A stretch of DNA of 10,729 bases from Pseudomonadota bacterium (GTDB taxonomy: Bacteria; Pseudomonadota; Gammaproteobacteria; Burkholderiales; Thiobacillaceae): positions 1-10,729 of the forward strand of contig JAKACL010000080.1 of assembly GCA_021821425.1 (NCBI GenBank). The letters are read 5' to 3'. Shown here piece after piece: positions 1-5,717 of this stretch (position 1 is the first letter of the stretch; every line of letters begins with the position of its first letter). The notes beneath the pieces were generated by a model. The model was not told the DNA's origin. It did not search any database and saw only the letters and a list, made by a program, of their open reading frames with translations. The translations under genes were made by a program, and so were the position numbers.

Positions 1-5
1 GATTT

Positions 6-11
6 CCTCCT
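6..11 (-). promoter_or_regulatory. Strong Shine-Dalgarno of a gene just outside the left edge
   Basis: Read on the minus strand, the window ends with a perfect AGGAGG followed by AAATC. A start codon would be expected immediately beyond position 1. This implies a divergently transcribed gene to the left whose 5' leader occupies the start of this window. The open frame that runs through the leader on this strand has AT-rich third positions unlike the real genes here, so I do not call it coding. Confidence 0.55.
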
Positions 12-68
12 GTGTGAGAATGATGAGAGTCCATGGCGGACGATGCCCGGGTCGCCTGGATAAAGGCT

Positions 69-104
69 GAAGAAAACAAAAGGCCACCTGCTGCAGGCGG
101 CCTT
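69..104 (-). terminator. Intrinsic terminator (minus strand) within the left-edge leader
   Basis: AAGGCC at 80-85 pairs with GGCCTT at 99-104. CCTG at 87-90 pairs with CAGG at 94-97 around a three-base loop, with one A/C mismatch between the two helices. On the minus strand the stem runs straight into a U-rich tail (TTTTGTTTTCTTC). No minus-strand gene lies immediately upstream, so it either ends a small RNA or works as an attenuator in the leader of the gene off the left edge. Confidence 0.6.
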
Positions 105-120
105 GCTGGAAGCCCATTGT

Positions 121-180
121 ACGCGCATGCCGCCCCTGGGACTAATGGCGGTTCAAGTCCCTGGCATGGCTTGCGCGCGT
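121..180. other. Extended imperfect hairpin with competing pairings
   Basis: Three nested arms pair in order: ACGCG 121-125 with CGCGT 176-180, CATGCC 126-131 with GGCATG 163-168, and GGGACT 138-143 with AGTCCC 156-161, with asymmetric internal loops and a 12-base apical loop. An alternative helix, CCGCC 130-134 with GGCGG 147-151, cannot coexist with the inner arms. The segment contains GGTTCAAGTCC, resembling a tRNA T-loop, but no tRNA fold can be built. It lies between the terminator at 69-104 and the NYN gene and could belong to the leader of either neighbour. Confidence 0.45.
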
Positions 181-213
181 GAGCTAGAAATAAAACATCC
201 ATAGGGAGACAAC

Positions 214-1134
214 ATGGCCGCACCGGACACCCACAACATCGCCGTTTTCTGCGACTTCGAGAACGTGGCCATCGGCATCCGCGAAGCCAATTACCCGGAC
301 TTCAAGATCCGCCCCATCCTCGAGCGCCTGCTGCTCAAGGGCAGCATCGTGGTGAAGAAGGCCTACTGCGACTGGGACCGCTACAAGGAGTTCAAGCGCG
401 ACATGCACGAGGAGGCATTCGAACTGATCGAAATTCCGCATGTGCGGCAGTCTGGCAAGAACTCAGCGGATATCCGCATGGTGGTTGATGCATTGGACCT
501 TTGCTACACGAAGTCGCATATTGATACTTTCGTGATCATCAGCGGCGACTCGGATTTCTCTCCACTGATTTCCAAACTGAAGGAAAACGGCAAAAGCGTA
601 ATCGGTATCGGGGTGCGTGGTTCTTCATCGTCACTGCTGATCAGCAACTGCGACGAATTCATCTTTTACGAAGACATCGTAAAGATCAAGCCGGCATCCA
701 GGGCCGCAGCGAAGAAGCCTGCCGTGGCCAAGCCGCCGGCAGGAGCTGCCAGGGAGCCCGCGAAGGAGGCCGCGCCGGCAGCGCACCCGACGCGGCGGCG
801 CGGGCGCCCGACGGCAGAAAAGCCGGCGGCCGCCGAGGAAGCCACGCCCGAGACCGGATCCGAACCCGGGCCCGAGGAGAAGAAGAGCCGCGCCATCGAC
901 ATCGTGGTAAGCACGGTGGAGCAGCTGGTGTCGGACCGCGGCGGCGAAGGCTCGATTCCGGCGTCCACCATCAAGAACACCATCAAGCGGGTGCAGCCCG
1001 GCTTCAGCGAATCGGAATACGGCTACAGCGCGTTTGGCAAGATCCTGGATGACGCGCACAAGCGCGGCGCGCTGGTAGTGGAAAGAACGGAAGGCGGCAC
1101 CGTCAAGGTCAGCCTGCCGCCGTCCAGGAGCTAG
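214..1134 (+). CDS. NYN-domain (LabA/DUF88-like) putative RNase with C-terminal OST-HTH/LOTUS domain
   Basis: This is a 306-residue cytoplasmic protein. Residues ~8-158 form a NYN domain of the PIN-like nuclease fold. The acidic metal-site motifs are visible: CDFEN (D14, N17), SADIR (D86) and SGDSDF (D112, D114), so all the usual catalytic acids are present. Residues ~161-225 are an Ala/Pro/Lys-rich linker with an AT-hook-like RRRGRP at 204-209. Residues ~226-302 look like an OST-HTH/LOTUS domain, known in this architecture as an RNA-binding module (as in MARF1-type proteins). By family it should be a metal-dependent RNase; the target is unknown. The start at 214 has AGGGAG at 203-208. The next gene begins five bases after the stop, so the two are probably co-transcribed. 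Base composition dips around 480-660, in the core of the nuclease domain, compared with the GC-rich ends. Confidence 0.88.
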   Translation: MAAPDTHNIAVFCDFENVAIGIREANYPDFKIRPILERLLLKGSIVVKKAYCDWDRYKEFKRDMHEEAFELIEIPHVRQSGKNSADIRMVVDALDLCYTKSHIDTFVIISGDSDFSPLISKLKENGKSVIGIGVRGSSSSLLISNCDEFIFYEDIVKIKPASRAAAKKPAVAKPPAGAAREPAKEAAPAAHPTRRRGRPTAEKPAAAEEATPETGSEPGPEEKKSRAIDIVVSTVEQLVSDRGGEGSIPASTIKNTIKRVQPGFSESEYGYSAFGKILDDAHKRGALVVERTEGGTVKVSLPPSRS

Positions 1135-1139
1135 GCGCG

Positions 1140-1352
1140 ATGGATGACGGCATGCAGGAGAAGCTCGCCAAACTGCGCGCCGCGCTGCAGGACCTGAAAA
1201 GCTCGGGCGTGCTGGCGAAAGGCTACATGGCCGAGGCGGCGCTGCTGGCCGCAGTGGCGCTGATGGAGGAAATGATCGCCGAAATCGAGCAGCTCAAGCA
1301 AAACAGCAGTGAGCGGGGCGCGGTTTCCCGTAATCCCCGGGACCGGCAATGA
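1140..1352 (+). CDS. Small helical protein co-transcribed with the NYN gene
   Basis: This is a 70-residue protein of unrecognised family. Residues ~5-55 are rich in Ala, Leu, Glu, Gln and Lys in heptad-like spacing and should form one or two amphipathic helices, possibly a coiled coil or helical hairpin hinged at SSG. The C-terminal tail is polar. There is no signal peptide and no predicted membrane segment; the Ala/Leu run at ~31-42 is too short and is followed by Glu residues. AGGAG at 1126-1130 lies inside the end of the upstream gene with a 9-base spacer to this ATG, so translation is likely coupled to the NYN protein. The context suggests an accessory or partner of that protein, but this is inference. 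Confidence 0.65.
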   Translation: MDDGMQEKLAKLRAALQDLKSSGVLAKGYMAEAALLAAVALMEEMIAEIEQLKQNSSERGAVSRNPRDRQ

Positions 1353-1398
1353 CCCCCGCTGCCGCATGGCCTGGGTCTGGCGCAATGGCCAGGCCTCG

Positions 1399-1650
1399 CT
1401 AGCTGCGCGGCGCCATCGGCCGGCTGCGGCCTTCGATGTGGCGGAAGGTGATGCGTCCCTTGCTGAGGTCGTAGGGCGAGAGTTCCAGCGTGACCTTGTC
1501 GCCGGCCAGGATGCGGATGTGATGCTTGCGCATCCTGCCCGCGCTGTAGGCCACGAGCTTGTGGCCGTTGTCGAGGGTGACGCGAAAGCGCGAATCGGGC
1601 AGCACCTCGGCGACGACGCCGTTCATTTCCAGCAGTTCTTCCTTGGCCAT
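1399..1650 (-). CDS. infA: Translation initiation factor IF-1
   Basis: This is an 83-residue single OB-fold (S1-like) protein that binds the 30S A site and helps IF2 and IF3 in start-site selection. The N-terminus [13 protein letters not shown], the [24 protein letters not shown] core and the [14 protein letters not shown] segment are typical of IF-1. The ~10-residue C-terminal extension ([10 protein letters not shown]) makes it longer than the 72-residue E. coli protein and resembles the longer betaproteobacterial form. These genomes often also carry an infA in the ribosomal-protein operon, so this may be a second copy; that cannot be checked here. AAGGAG lies about 10 bases before the ATG. 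It sits directly downstream of the cold-shock gene on the same strand, separated by a terminator. Confidence 0.95.
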   Translation of the reverse strand: MAKEELLEMNGVVAEVLPDSRFRVTLDNGHKLVAYSAGRMRKHHIRILAGDKVTLELSPYDLSKGRITFRHIEGRSRPMAPRS

Positions 1651-1671
1651 GCGTGACGCTCCTTATAAAAC

Positions 1672-1706
1672 GGGAAAAGAAAAAAGCCCGGCAGGTGCCG
1701 GGCTTT
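1672..1706 (-). terminator. Intrinsic terminator between the cold-shock gene and infA
   Basis: AAAGCCCGGC at 1683-1692 and GCCGGGCTTT at 1697-1706 form a perfect 10-bp stem with a four-base loop. On the minus strand it is followed by TTTTTTCTTTT. It lies 17 bases after the cold-shock stop codon and ~22 bases before the infA start, so infA must rely on read-through or on a promoter inside this short gap. Confidence 0.9.
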
Positions 1707-1722
1707 CGTCAAACAGCCTGGA

Positions 1723-1926
1723 TCAGGCCGCGCGGATGTTCGCCGCCTGCTGTCCCTTGGGGCCGCTGACGATGTCGAAGCTGACGCGCTGACCTTCGGT
1801 CAGGGTCTTGAAACCTTGAGTCTGGATGGCGGAAAAATGGGCGAACAGGTCATCGCCGCCGCTTTCGGGGGAGATGAAGCCGAAGCCCTTGGAATCGTTG
1901 AACCACTTCACAGTGCCTAATGCCAT
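1723..1926 (-). CDS. Cold-shock domain protein (CspA family)
   Basis: This is a 67-residue single cold-shock domain, the usual length for the family. It binds single-stranded RNA/DNA as an RNA chaperone and antiterminator. [10 protein letters not shown] is the canonical N-terminus; RNP1 is KGFGFI (13-18) and RNP2 is LFAHF (27-31). [10 protein letters not shown] matches the family C-terminus. The reading frame stays open far upstream, but the ATG at 1926 is the correct start because homology begins there; AGGA lies ~11 bases ahead of it. The leader is long and contains a hairpin and a U7 tract near the ribosome binding site, as expected for a gene under post-transcriptional temperature control. 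A strong terminator follows the stop. Which paralogue (cspA, cspD or other) cannot be decided here. Confidence 0.95.
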   Translation of the reverse strand: MALGTVKWFNDSKGFGFISPESGGDDLFAHFSAIQTQGFKTLTEGQRVSFDIVSGPKGQQAANIRAA

Positions 1927-2210
1927 GTCTTGAGTATCCTGAAAAAAATGAATATGCGGGGACAGCCCCGACGTTGGGACGACGCTCAAGACAGCAGGGT
2001 GATGAAGGAGAATGCTGCGAAACGCAGGAATTGAACCAGACAGCAACAGGACTACTTGAAAATCGCTGGGGCACTGTGCGCGCTTTCTTGCGGATAAGCA
2101 AGCAATATTTTTCGCCCTGCCCATGCCTGCCCATCCCATGCCCGGGGATAACGCAGAACAGACCAGCACACCAAGCGGTTGGCTGCCGGTTTTGCCTGTC
2201 CCGAATGGGA
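1927..2210 (-). promoter_or_regulatory. Leader and promoter region of the cold-shock gene
   Basis: These 284 bases hold no credible gene. Close to the start codon, on the minus strand, is a CGGGG/CCCCG hairpin (1957-1970), then a U7 tract (1942-1948), then the ribosome binding site. Long structured leaders of this type are known to act as thermosensors in cspA-type mRNAs. I could not pick a convincing -35/-10 pair. Around 2115-2140 there is a small imperfect repeat of CTGCCCAT with a 10-base period, of unknown meaning. Confidence 0.4.
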
Positions 2211-2567
2211 TCAGGCGCGGATGTAGCCCAGCACCAGCAGCAGCAGCGCCAGCAGGCCCATGGCGGCGTGCAGGCTGACGCCGATCATCGAGGGCGGCGA
2301 GTGTTTTTCGCGGTCGCCGAGGCGCACTGCCAGCAGCGCCAGTCCGCCGGACAGCGCCAGCGCGAACAGCAGCGCGGCGCTGTTGTACAAAAAATTGACC
2401 GGGCCGCCGAAGACCTGCATGCCCAGCGCGATCAGGCCCAGCAGGGCGAATCCGCCGTGCACCGCGGCCAGGCCGCGCGACCCTCGCCGCTGGCGCACGC
2501 CCAGGACCACAAGAAACAGGCCCAGCGCCACGGCCAGGCCAAACAGAAGGATTGCAGCAGGAATCAT
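2211..2567 (-). CDS. Four-helix integral membrane protein of unknown function
   Basis: This is a 118-residue, strongly hydrophobic protein with four likely transmembrane helices at about 2-23, 33-54, 60-82 and 93-116. Short basic loops (RQRRGSRG after helix 1, [10 protein letters not shown] after helix 3) suggest, by the positive-inside rule, that both loops and perhaps neither terminus face the cytoplasm. No catalytic motif is visible and I do not recognise a family with certainty. No strong ribosome binding site precedes the ATG at 2567, so the exact start is less sure. It is divergent from the gene at 2766 across about 200 bases that could hold promoters for both. Confidence 0.7.
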   Translation of the reverse strand: MIPAAILLFGLAVALGLFLVVLGVRQRRGSRGLAAVHGGFALLGLIALGMQVFGGPVNFLYNSAALLFALALSGGLALLAVRLGDREKHSPPSMIGVSLHAAMGLLALLLLVLGYIRA

Positions 2568-2765
2568 GCGTTTGCCAAGATAAAAGAGCGCGCGACAAGG
2601 CTGGATTGCTCGAAGCGCGCCATTGGATTTTGCGCCCCGCCACGCATGGCAGCAAGGGCCGCTCGCCCGCCTGAGGGGAGATCAACGAGGCCAGGCATTC
2701 GACAGGTCGCAGGCGAACGGGATCAAAAGTAAAATACGCCTTTCTTCTACCTGCCAAGGAATGCC

Positions 2766-3167
2766 ATGTCTCATTATCATGCCGTCGTCTGGATCGATCA
2801 CGCCGAAGCGCACGTCATGCACATCAGCCTGGACGATGTGGAGTCTTCCGTGCTGCACCCCGTCAATCCGCATCGCAAGCTGCACCACAAGCGCGGCATG
2901 GACAAAGGCGGGGCCGTGGGCAGCGGCCGCGCGCCTGAGGATCAGCAGTTTTATCACGAGGTGGTGGAGGCGCTGAAAGGCGCGCAGGAGATCCTGATCG
3001 TCGGGCCGGCCAGTGCCAAGCTCAATCTGATCAAGCATATCCACAGCCACGATCCGCAGATGAGCGACAAGGTGATCGGAGTCGAAACAGTCGACCATCC
3101 TTCGGATGCGCAGCTGGTTACCTATGCGCGCAAATATTTCAGGGCAGCCGATCGCATGCGCCCTTGA
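2766..3167 (+). CDS. eRF1/pelota domain-3-like 'translational machinery' protein
   Basis: This is a 133-residue soluble protein with the pattern of a bacterial family usually named 'translational machinery protein', related to the C-terminal domain of eRF1/pelota. Characteristic stretches are [13 protein letters not shown] (N-terminal strand pair), LHHKRG, an [13 protein letters not shown] helix, [13 protein letters not shown], and the C-terminal [21 protein letters not shown]. Family knowledge suggests RNA or ribosome association, but no biochemical role is established that I can cite. It has many His residues (about 13), some in HH pairs, without a clear metal site. AAGGA at 2756-2760 is five bases before the ATG. 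A TAAAAT at 2730-2735 could be a -10 element, but the matching -35 (TCGCAG, 17 bases upstream) is poor. Confidence 0.8.
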   Translation: MSHYHAVVWIDHAEAHVMHISLDDVESSVLHPVNPHRKLHHKRGMDKGGAVGSGRAPEDQQFYHEVVEALKGAQEILIVGPASAKLNLIKHIHSHDPQMSDKVIGVETVDHPSDAQLVTYARKYFRAADRMRP

Positions 3168-3266
3168 TGATCGCCTGTGGAGAATCGGGGCCTGACCACG
3201 GTTTTGCGCAACAGGATCTTCGCTGCCGGAAAAACCCTACCCTCTGATTCACCCCGCCCCCGCGCC

Positions 3267-4334
3267 ATGCAGCTTCCCCAACTCCGACAACGTCTGCGCG
3301 ATCTCGGCGCCGCCCCCTGCCATGAGGGGCGGGTGCTGCGCGCGTGGCTGCAGGGGCGCTCGCTCGACACCAAGCGGCGGCGCGCGGAGGACTATTTCCC
3401 GCTGGCCTTGCGCGACGGCCTGCCCGGCTTCTTCGACGAACTGCAGGGCCTGGCGCGCGTGCATTCCGAGCACGCCGGCGAGGACGGCTCGACCCGCCTG
3501 CTGGTAAGCCTTGCGGACGGCCAGACCGTGGAAAGCGTGCTGCTGCCGCGTGACGGCCTGTGCGTGTCCACCCAGGTCGGCTGCGCGGTGGGCTGCGTGT
3601 TCTGCATGACCGGCCGCGCCGGCCTCTTGCGCCAGCTCTCCGGCGCGGAGATCGTGGCGCAGGTGGTGCTGGCGCGCAGCCGCCGCGCGGTGAAGAAGGT
3701 GGTGTTCATGGGCATGGGCGAGCCGGCCCACAACCTGGACAACGTGCTGGAGGCCATCGAGCTGCTGGGCACGGAAGGCGGCATCGGCTACAAGAACCTG
3801 GTGTTCTCCACCGTGGGCGACCGCCGCGTGTTCGAGCGCCTGCCGCGATCGAACGTGAAGCCGGCGCTGGCGCTTTCGCTGCACACCAGCGACCATGCAC
3901 TGCGCCGGCGGCTCTTGCCCAAGGCGCCGGACATTTCGCCGGAAGAACTGGTCGAGCTGGGCGAGGCCTATGCCCGCACTACCGGCTACCCGATCCAGTA
4001 CCAGTGGACGCTGCTCGAAGGCATCAACGACACCGACGCCGAACTAGAAGGCATCACGCGCCTGCTGTCCGGCAAGTACGCGGTGATGAACCTGATCCCC
4101 TACAACCCCACTGAAGGCGACGGCTTCCGCCGCCCGAGCTGGGAACGCGCCGCTGAAATGGCGCGCACCCTGCACCGGCGCCGCATCCTCACCAAGCTGC
4201 GCCACTCCGCCGGTCAGGACGTCGAAGGCGGCTGCGGCCAGCTAAGGGCGCGGGCGCTGGGGGTTGCCGACCACACCACCGTCATCGCGAGGCCGCAGGC
4301 CGTGGCGATCCAGTTTGAGCAGGCGGAACGATAA
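3267..4334 (+). CDS. RlmN-like radical-SAM RNA methyltransferase
   Basis: This is a 355-residue cytoplasmic enzyme of the RlmN/Cfr family, which methylates C2 or C8 of adenosine (A2503 of 23S rRNA for RlmN) by a radical-SAM, methyl-cysteine mechanism. The 4Fe-4S motif C-x3-C-x2-C is C106, C110, C113. C99 corresponds to the resolving Cys of RlmN and C323 (in GQDVEGGCGQL) to the methyl-carrying Cys. GMGEP at 149-153 contributes to SAM binding. Sequence detail (short N-terminal domain, CMTGRAG instead of the RlmN CSTG) suggests the second, divergent RlmN-like copy found in many betaproteobacteria, so the true substrate may differ. I place the start at the ATG at 3267, where family similarity begins; an upstream in-frame GTG at 3177 would add 30 residues with no family resemblance. 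Neither has a good ribosome binding site. The tail after ~337 appears to derive from a repeat. Confidence 0.85.
   Translation: MQLPQLRQRLRDLGAAPCHEGRVLRAWLQGRSLDTKRRRAEDYFPLALRDGLPGFFDELQGLARVHSEHAGEDGSTRLLVSLADGQTVESVLLPRDGLCVSTQVGCAVGCVFCMTGRAGLLRQLSGAEIVAQVVLARSRRAVKKVVFMGMGEPAHNLDNVLEAIELLGTEGGIGYKNLVFSTVGDRRVFERLPRSNVKPALALSLHTSDHALRRRLLPKAPDISPEELVELGEAYARTTGYPIQYQWTLLEGINDTDAELEGITRLLSGKYAVMNLIPYNPTEGDGFRRPSWERAAEMARTLHRRRILTKLRHSAGQDVEGGCGQLRARALGVADHTTVIARPQAVAIQFEQAER
4281..4313 (+). repeat. Short palindromic repeat element inside the 3' end of the RlmN-like gene
   Basis: The 33 bases beginning GTCATCGCGAGGCC and ending GGCCGTGGCGATCCAG form an imperfect palindrome: ATCGC 4284-4288 pairs with GCGAT 4305-4309, and GGCC with GGCC around GCA. 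From memory, this matches a family of short dispersed repeats of the type GTCATTGCGAG...GCAATCCAG that occur between genes in many bacterial genomes. Here it is translated, giving residues 339-349 (VIARPQAVAIQ). Copy number in this genome cannot be assessed from one window. Confidence 0.55.
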
Positions 4335-4407
4335 GGGGCTGTTCTTTTATCCCGGCATACGCTTCCCGGCTTGATGCCCTGCCGTGCCGGCCCTGCGGGT
4401 GCGTCGC

Positions 4408-4950
4408 CTAGCCGGCCGCCTTCAGCGCTTTCAAACTGACCGGGACACGTGCCGCTTCCGTGCTCATCCACACCTCGCCGTCCTGCACCATGCATTGCAG
4501 CTGCATGGTGCGTGCGGCCAGCGCCGCCAGCGCCTGGCTGGTCTGCGCCGGCAACTGCAGCACGGAGAGGTTCTTCAGGCGCGACAGCTTGTCCTCGATC
4601 TGCTTCCACCATATCTCGCAGCTGCTGCTGTAGCACAGCACGATGACCTGCCCGGCACGGCCGCAGGCCTTGCGCAGGCGGGCCTCATCCGGCTGGCCGA
4701 TGTCGATCCACAGCGTGATGTCGCCAGTCAGGTCCTTGACCCACACTTCGGGCTCATCCACATCGAACAGGCCCTTGGTGAAGGCGATGCCTTCCTGGGC
4801 GTTCAGGGCATACATCAGCACGCGCGCCATCATGCGCTCGTCGGTTTCGGAGGGGTGGCGCGCGATGGTCAGCGCATGGTCAGCGTAGTAATGCCGGTCC
4901 ATGTCGGCGATTTGCAGGTCGGCTTTGTAGATCGTGGCTTTGAGCGCCAT
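4408..4950 (-). CDS. yaeQ: YaeQ family protein
   Basis: This is a 180-residue protein matching the YaeQ family in length (E. coli ~181). The family has a PD-(D/E)XK nuclease-like fold but no proven enzymatic role. Diagnostic segments are MALKATIYKADLQIADMDRHYY at the N-terminus, the HPSETDERMMARVLMYAL helix, and DEPEVWVKDLTGDITLWIDIGQPDE, which contains the acidic residues of the nuclease-like core; YSSSCEIWW follows. The frame is open far upstream, but the start is set at the ATG at 4950 by family alignment. No strong ribosome binding site is visible. It is convergent with the RlmN-like gene, with 73 bases between stops. Confidence 0.93.
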   Translation of the reverse strand: MALKATIYKADLQIADMDRHYYADHALTIARHPSETDERMMARVLMYALNAQEGIAFTKGLFDVDEPEVWVKDLTGDITLWIDIGQPDEARLRKACGRAGQVIVLCYSSSCEIWWKQIEDKLSRLKNLSVLQLPAQTSQALAALAARTMQLQCMVQDGEVWMSTEAARVPVSLKALKAAG

Positions 4951-4983
4951 GGATGAATTCCGGGGTTTGAAGCGAAGCGACGA

Positions 4984-4989
4984 ATTGTA
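4984..4989 (-). promoter_or_regulatory. Candidate -10 element for yaeQ
   Basis: TACAAT on the minus strand lies 34 bases upstream of the yaeQ start, a suitable distance for a sigma-70 promoter. No good -35 hexamer sits 16-18 bases further upstream, so this is a weak call. Confidence 0.25.
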
Positions 4990-5050
4990 CGCTTTGACCC
5001 CGTATCGCTTGTGCAGTCGGCAGGATTGCGTCGGATTCGGCGGAAAGCGG

Positions 5051-5182
5051 GTGAGGCAGAGCCACGCCCTGACGCAGGCGCAACAGGACCCCGGGCGCAA
5101 GGCCGCATACGAGGCGGCCATCAGGCTCATGCAGGACAGGGAAGAGAAGTCCGGCCGCGAGGGCTTCATGGGCGCGCGCTGA
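5051..5182 (+). CDS. Candidate small protein (43 aa) upstream of yaeQ
   Basis: A GTG-started frame of 43 codons lies in what would otherwise be a 315-base gene-free stretch. Of its 43 sense codons, 40 end in G or C and none ends in T, the same pattern as the confident genes here and not expected from random non-coding DNA. The product is hydrophilic and likely helical: SHALTQAQQDP, then KAAYEAAIRLMQDREEKSG, then GFMGAR. The frame can be extended upstream to an ATG at 4934, but that part has ordinary third-position usage and overlaps the yaeQ start region on the other strand. There is no strong ribosome binding site. I do not recognise the family. A decayed gene remnant is the main alternative. 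Confidence 0.42.
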   Translation: MRQSHALTQAQQDPGRKAAYEAAIRLMQDREEKSGREGFMGAR

Positions 5183-5265
5183 CGCGGTTCGTGCAACCGA
5201 ATGCCACCGCAATCGCCAATTTTCGGCACAATAGCGGCTAACCTCCGCATGAAATCCACAGTCGC

Positions 5266-5646
5266 ATGAAAACCCTCTTCACCCTGGTCGAATCTCCCTT
5301 CTCTCCAAACTTCCCCGAGCTGTATCTGCAACTCGGCATCCAGGCCGAGCGTTTCGATTCCGCGCGCAACCTGCACCGCGCCCTGCAGAAGCAGGCGCCG
5401 GACTTTTTCGTGGGCGAGTTCGTCTATGGCTGGGGCAACGACTACGCGGGCAACACCGTCTCAAACCTCGACGTCACCCTGCGCACCCTGCAGTCAAAGG
5501 CGCCGAAGGCAAAGATCATCGTGGTCATGCAGCCTTCCGAGGCGCCGCACATCGGCAAGCTGCTGGAAGTCTTTCCCGTGCACGCGATGCTGAAGTTCCC
5601 GGTTTCCGAGGCGGAGATGCGGGCGGTGCTGGAATCCCCGGCGTAA
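5266..5646 (+). CDS. Uncharacterised protein resembling a degenerate response-regulator receiver domain
   Basis: This is a 126-residue cytoplasmic protein, about one receiver (CheY-like) domain long. The order of elements fits a receiver: PDFFVGEFVYG (46-55) in the place of the usual PDLILLDLxMPxxxG, KIIVVMQPSEAPHIGKLL (83-100) as strand 4/helix 4, and HAMLKFPVSEAEMRAVLES (106-124) as strand 5/helix 5 with K110 near P112. If this alignment holds, the phospho-acceptor Asp is replaced by E51, and the acidic pair after strand 1 is reduced to LVES (E9). This is inference from pattern, not a recognised family match. No ribosome binding site is evident. The ATG overlaps the TGA of a six-codon upstream frame (5249-5269). 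A DNA-binding output domain is absent. Confidence 0.72.
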   Translation: MKTLFTLVESPFSPNFPELYLQLGIQAERFDSARNLHRALQKQAPDFFVGEFVYGWGNDYAGNTVSNLDVTLRTLQSKAPKAKIIVVMQPSEAPHIGKLLEVFPVHAMLKFPVSEAEMRAVLESPA

Positions 5647-5679
5647 TCCGGGCGGCAAACCGGACCTGACAACAAAGAA

Positions 5680-5691
5680 AACGGATCCGTT
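5680..5691. repeat. 12-bp perfect palindrome AACGGATCCGTT
   Basis: A perfect inverted repeat in the 71-base gap before the gene at 5718, about 14 bases ahead of its ribosome binding site. It could be an operator half-site pair, but no second copy is seen in this window, and a palindrome of this length can occur by chance. Confidence 0.2.
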
Positions 5692-5717
5692 CGACAACCA
5701 CCACAGGGAGGAAAACC

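Noticed and set aside
95..170. Possible tRNA gene or tRNA-derived attachment site, from GGTTCAAGTCC near 150-160
   Set aside because: The T-loop-like string is not flanked by a pairing T-stem, and no acceptor, D or anticodon arm can be built at the right distances. The string is better explained by the extended hairpin.
1..203. Minus-strand open frame running off the left edge
   Set aside because: Its codons do not show the high third-position GC of genes in this window and it contains a terminator and ribosome binding site, so it is read as an untranslated leader.
1368..1395. GGCCTGG/CCAGGCC inverted repeat between the convergent 70-residue gene and infA
   Set aside because: It would suit a bidirectional terminator by position, but the 14-base loop and absence of U-runs on both strands make this unsupported.
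1723..2757. Open frame of 344 codons on the minus strand ending in the cold-shock domain
   Set aside because: Only the last 67 codons are the cold-shock protein. The rest crosses the leader and the antisense of the membrane-protein gene, and lacks any domain.
3177..3266. GTG-started N-terminal extension of the RlmN-like enzyme by 30 residues
   Set aside because: The extra residues have no resemblance to the family, there is no ribosome binding site before the GTG, and family similarity begins at the ATG at 3267.
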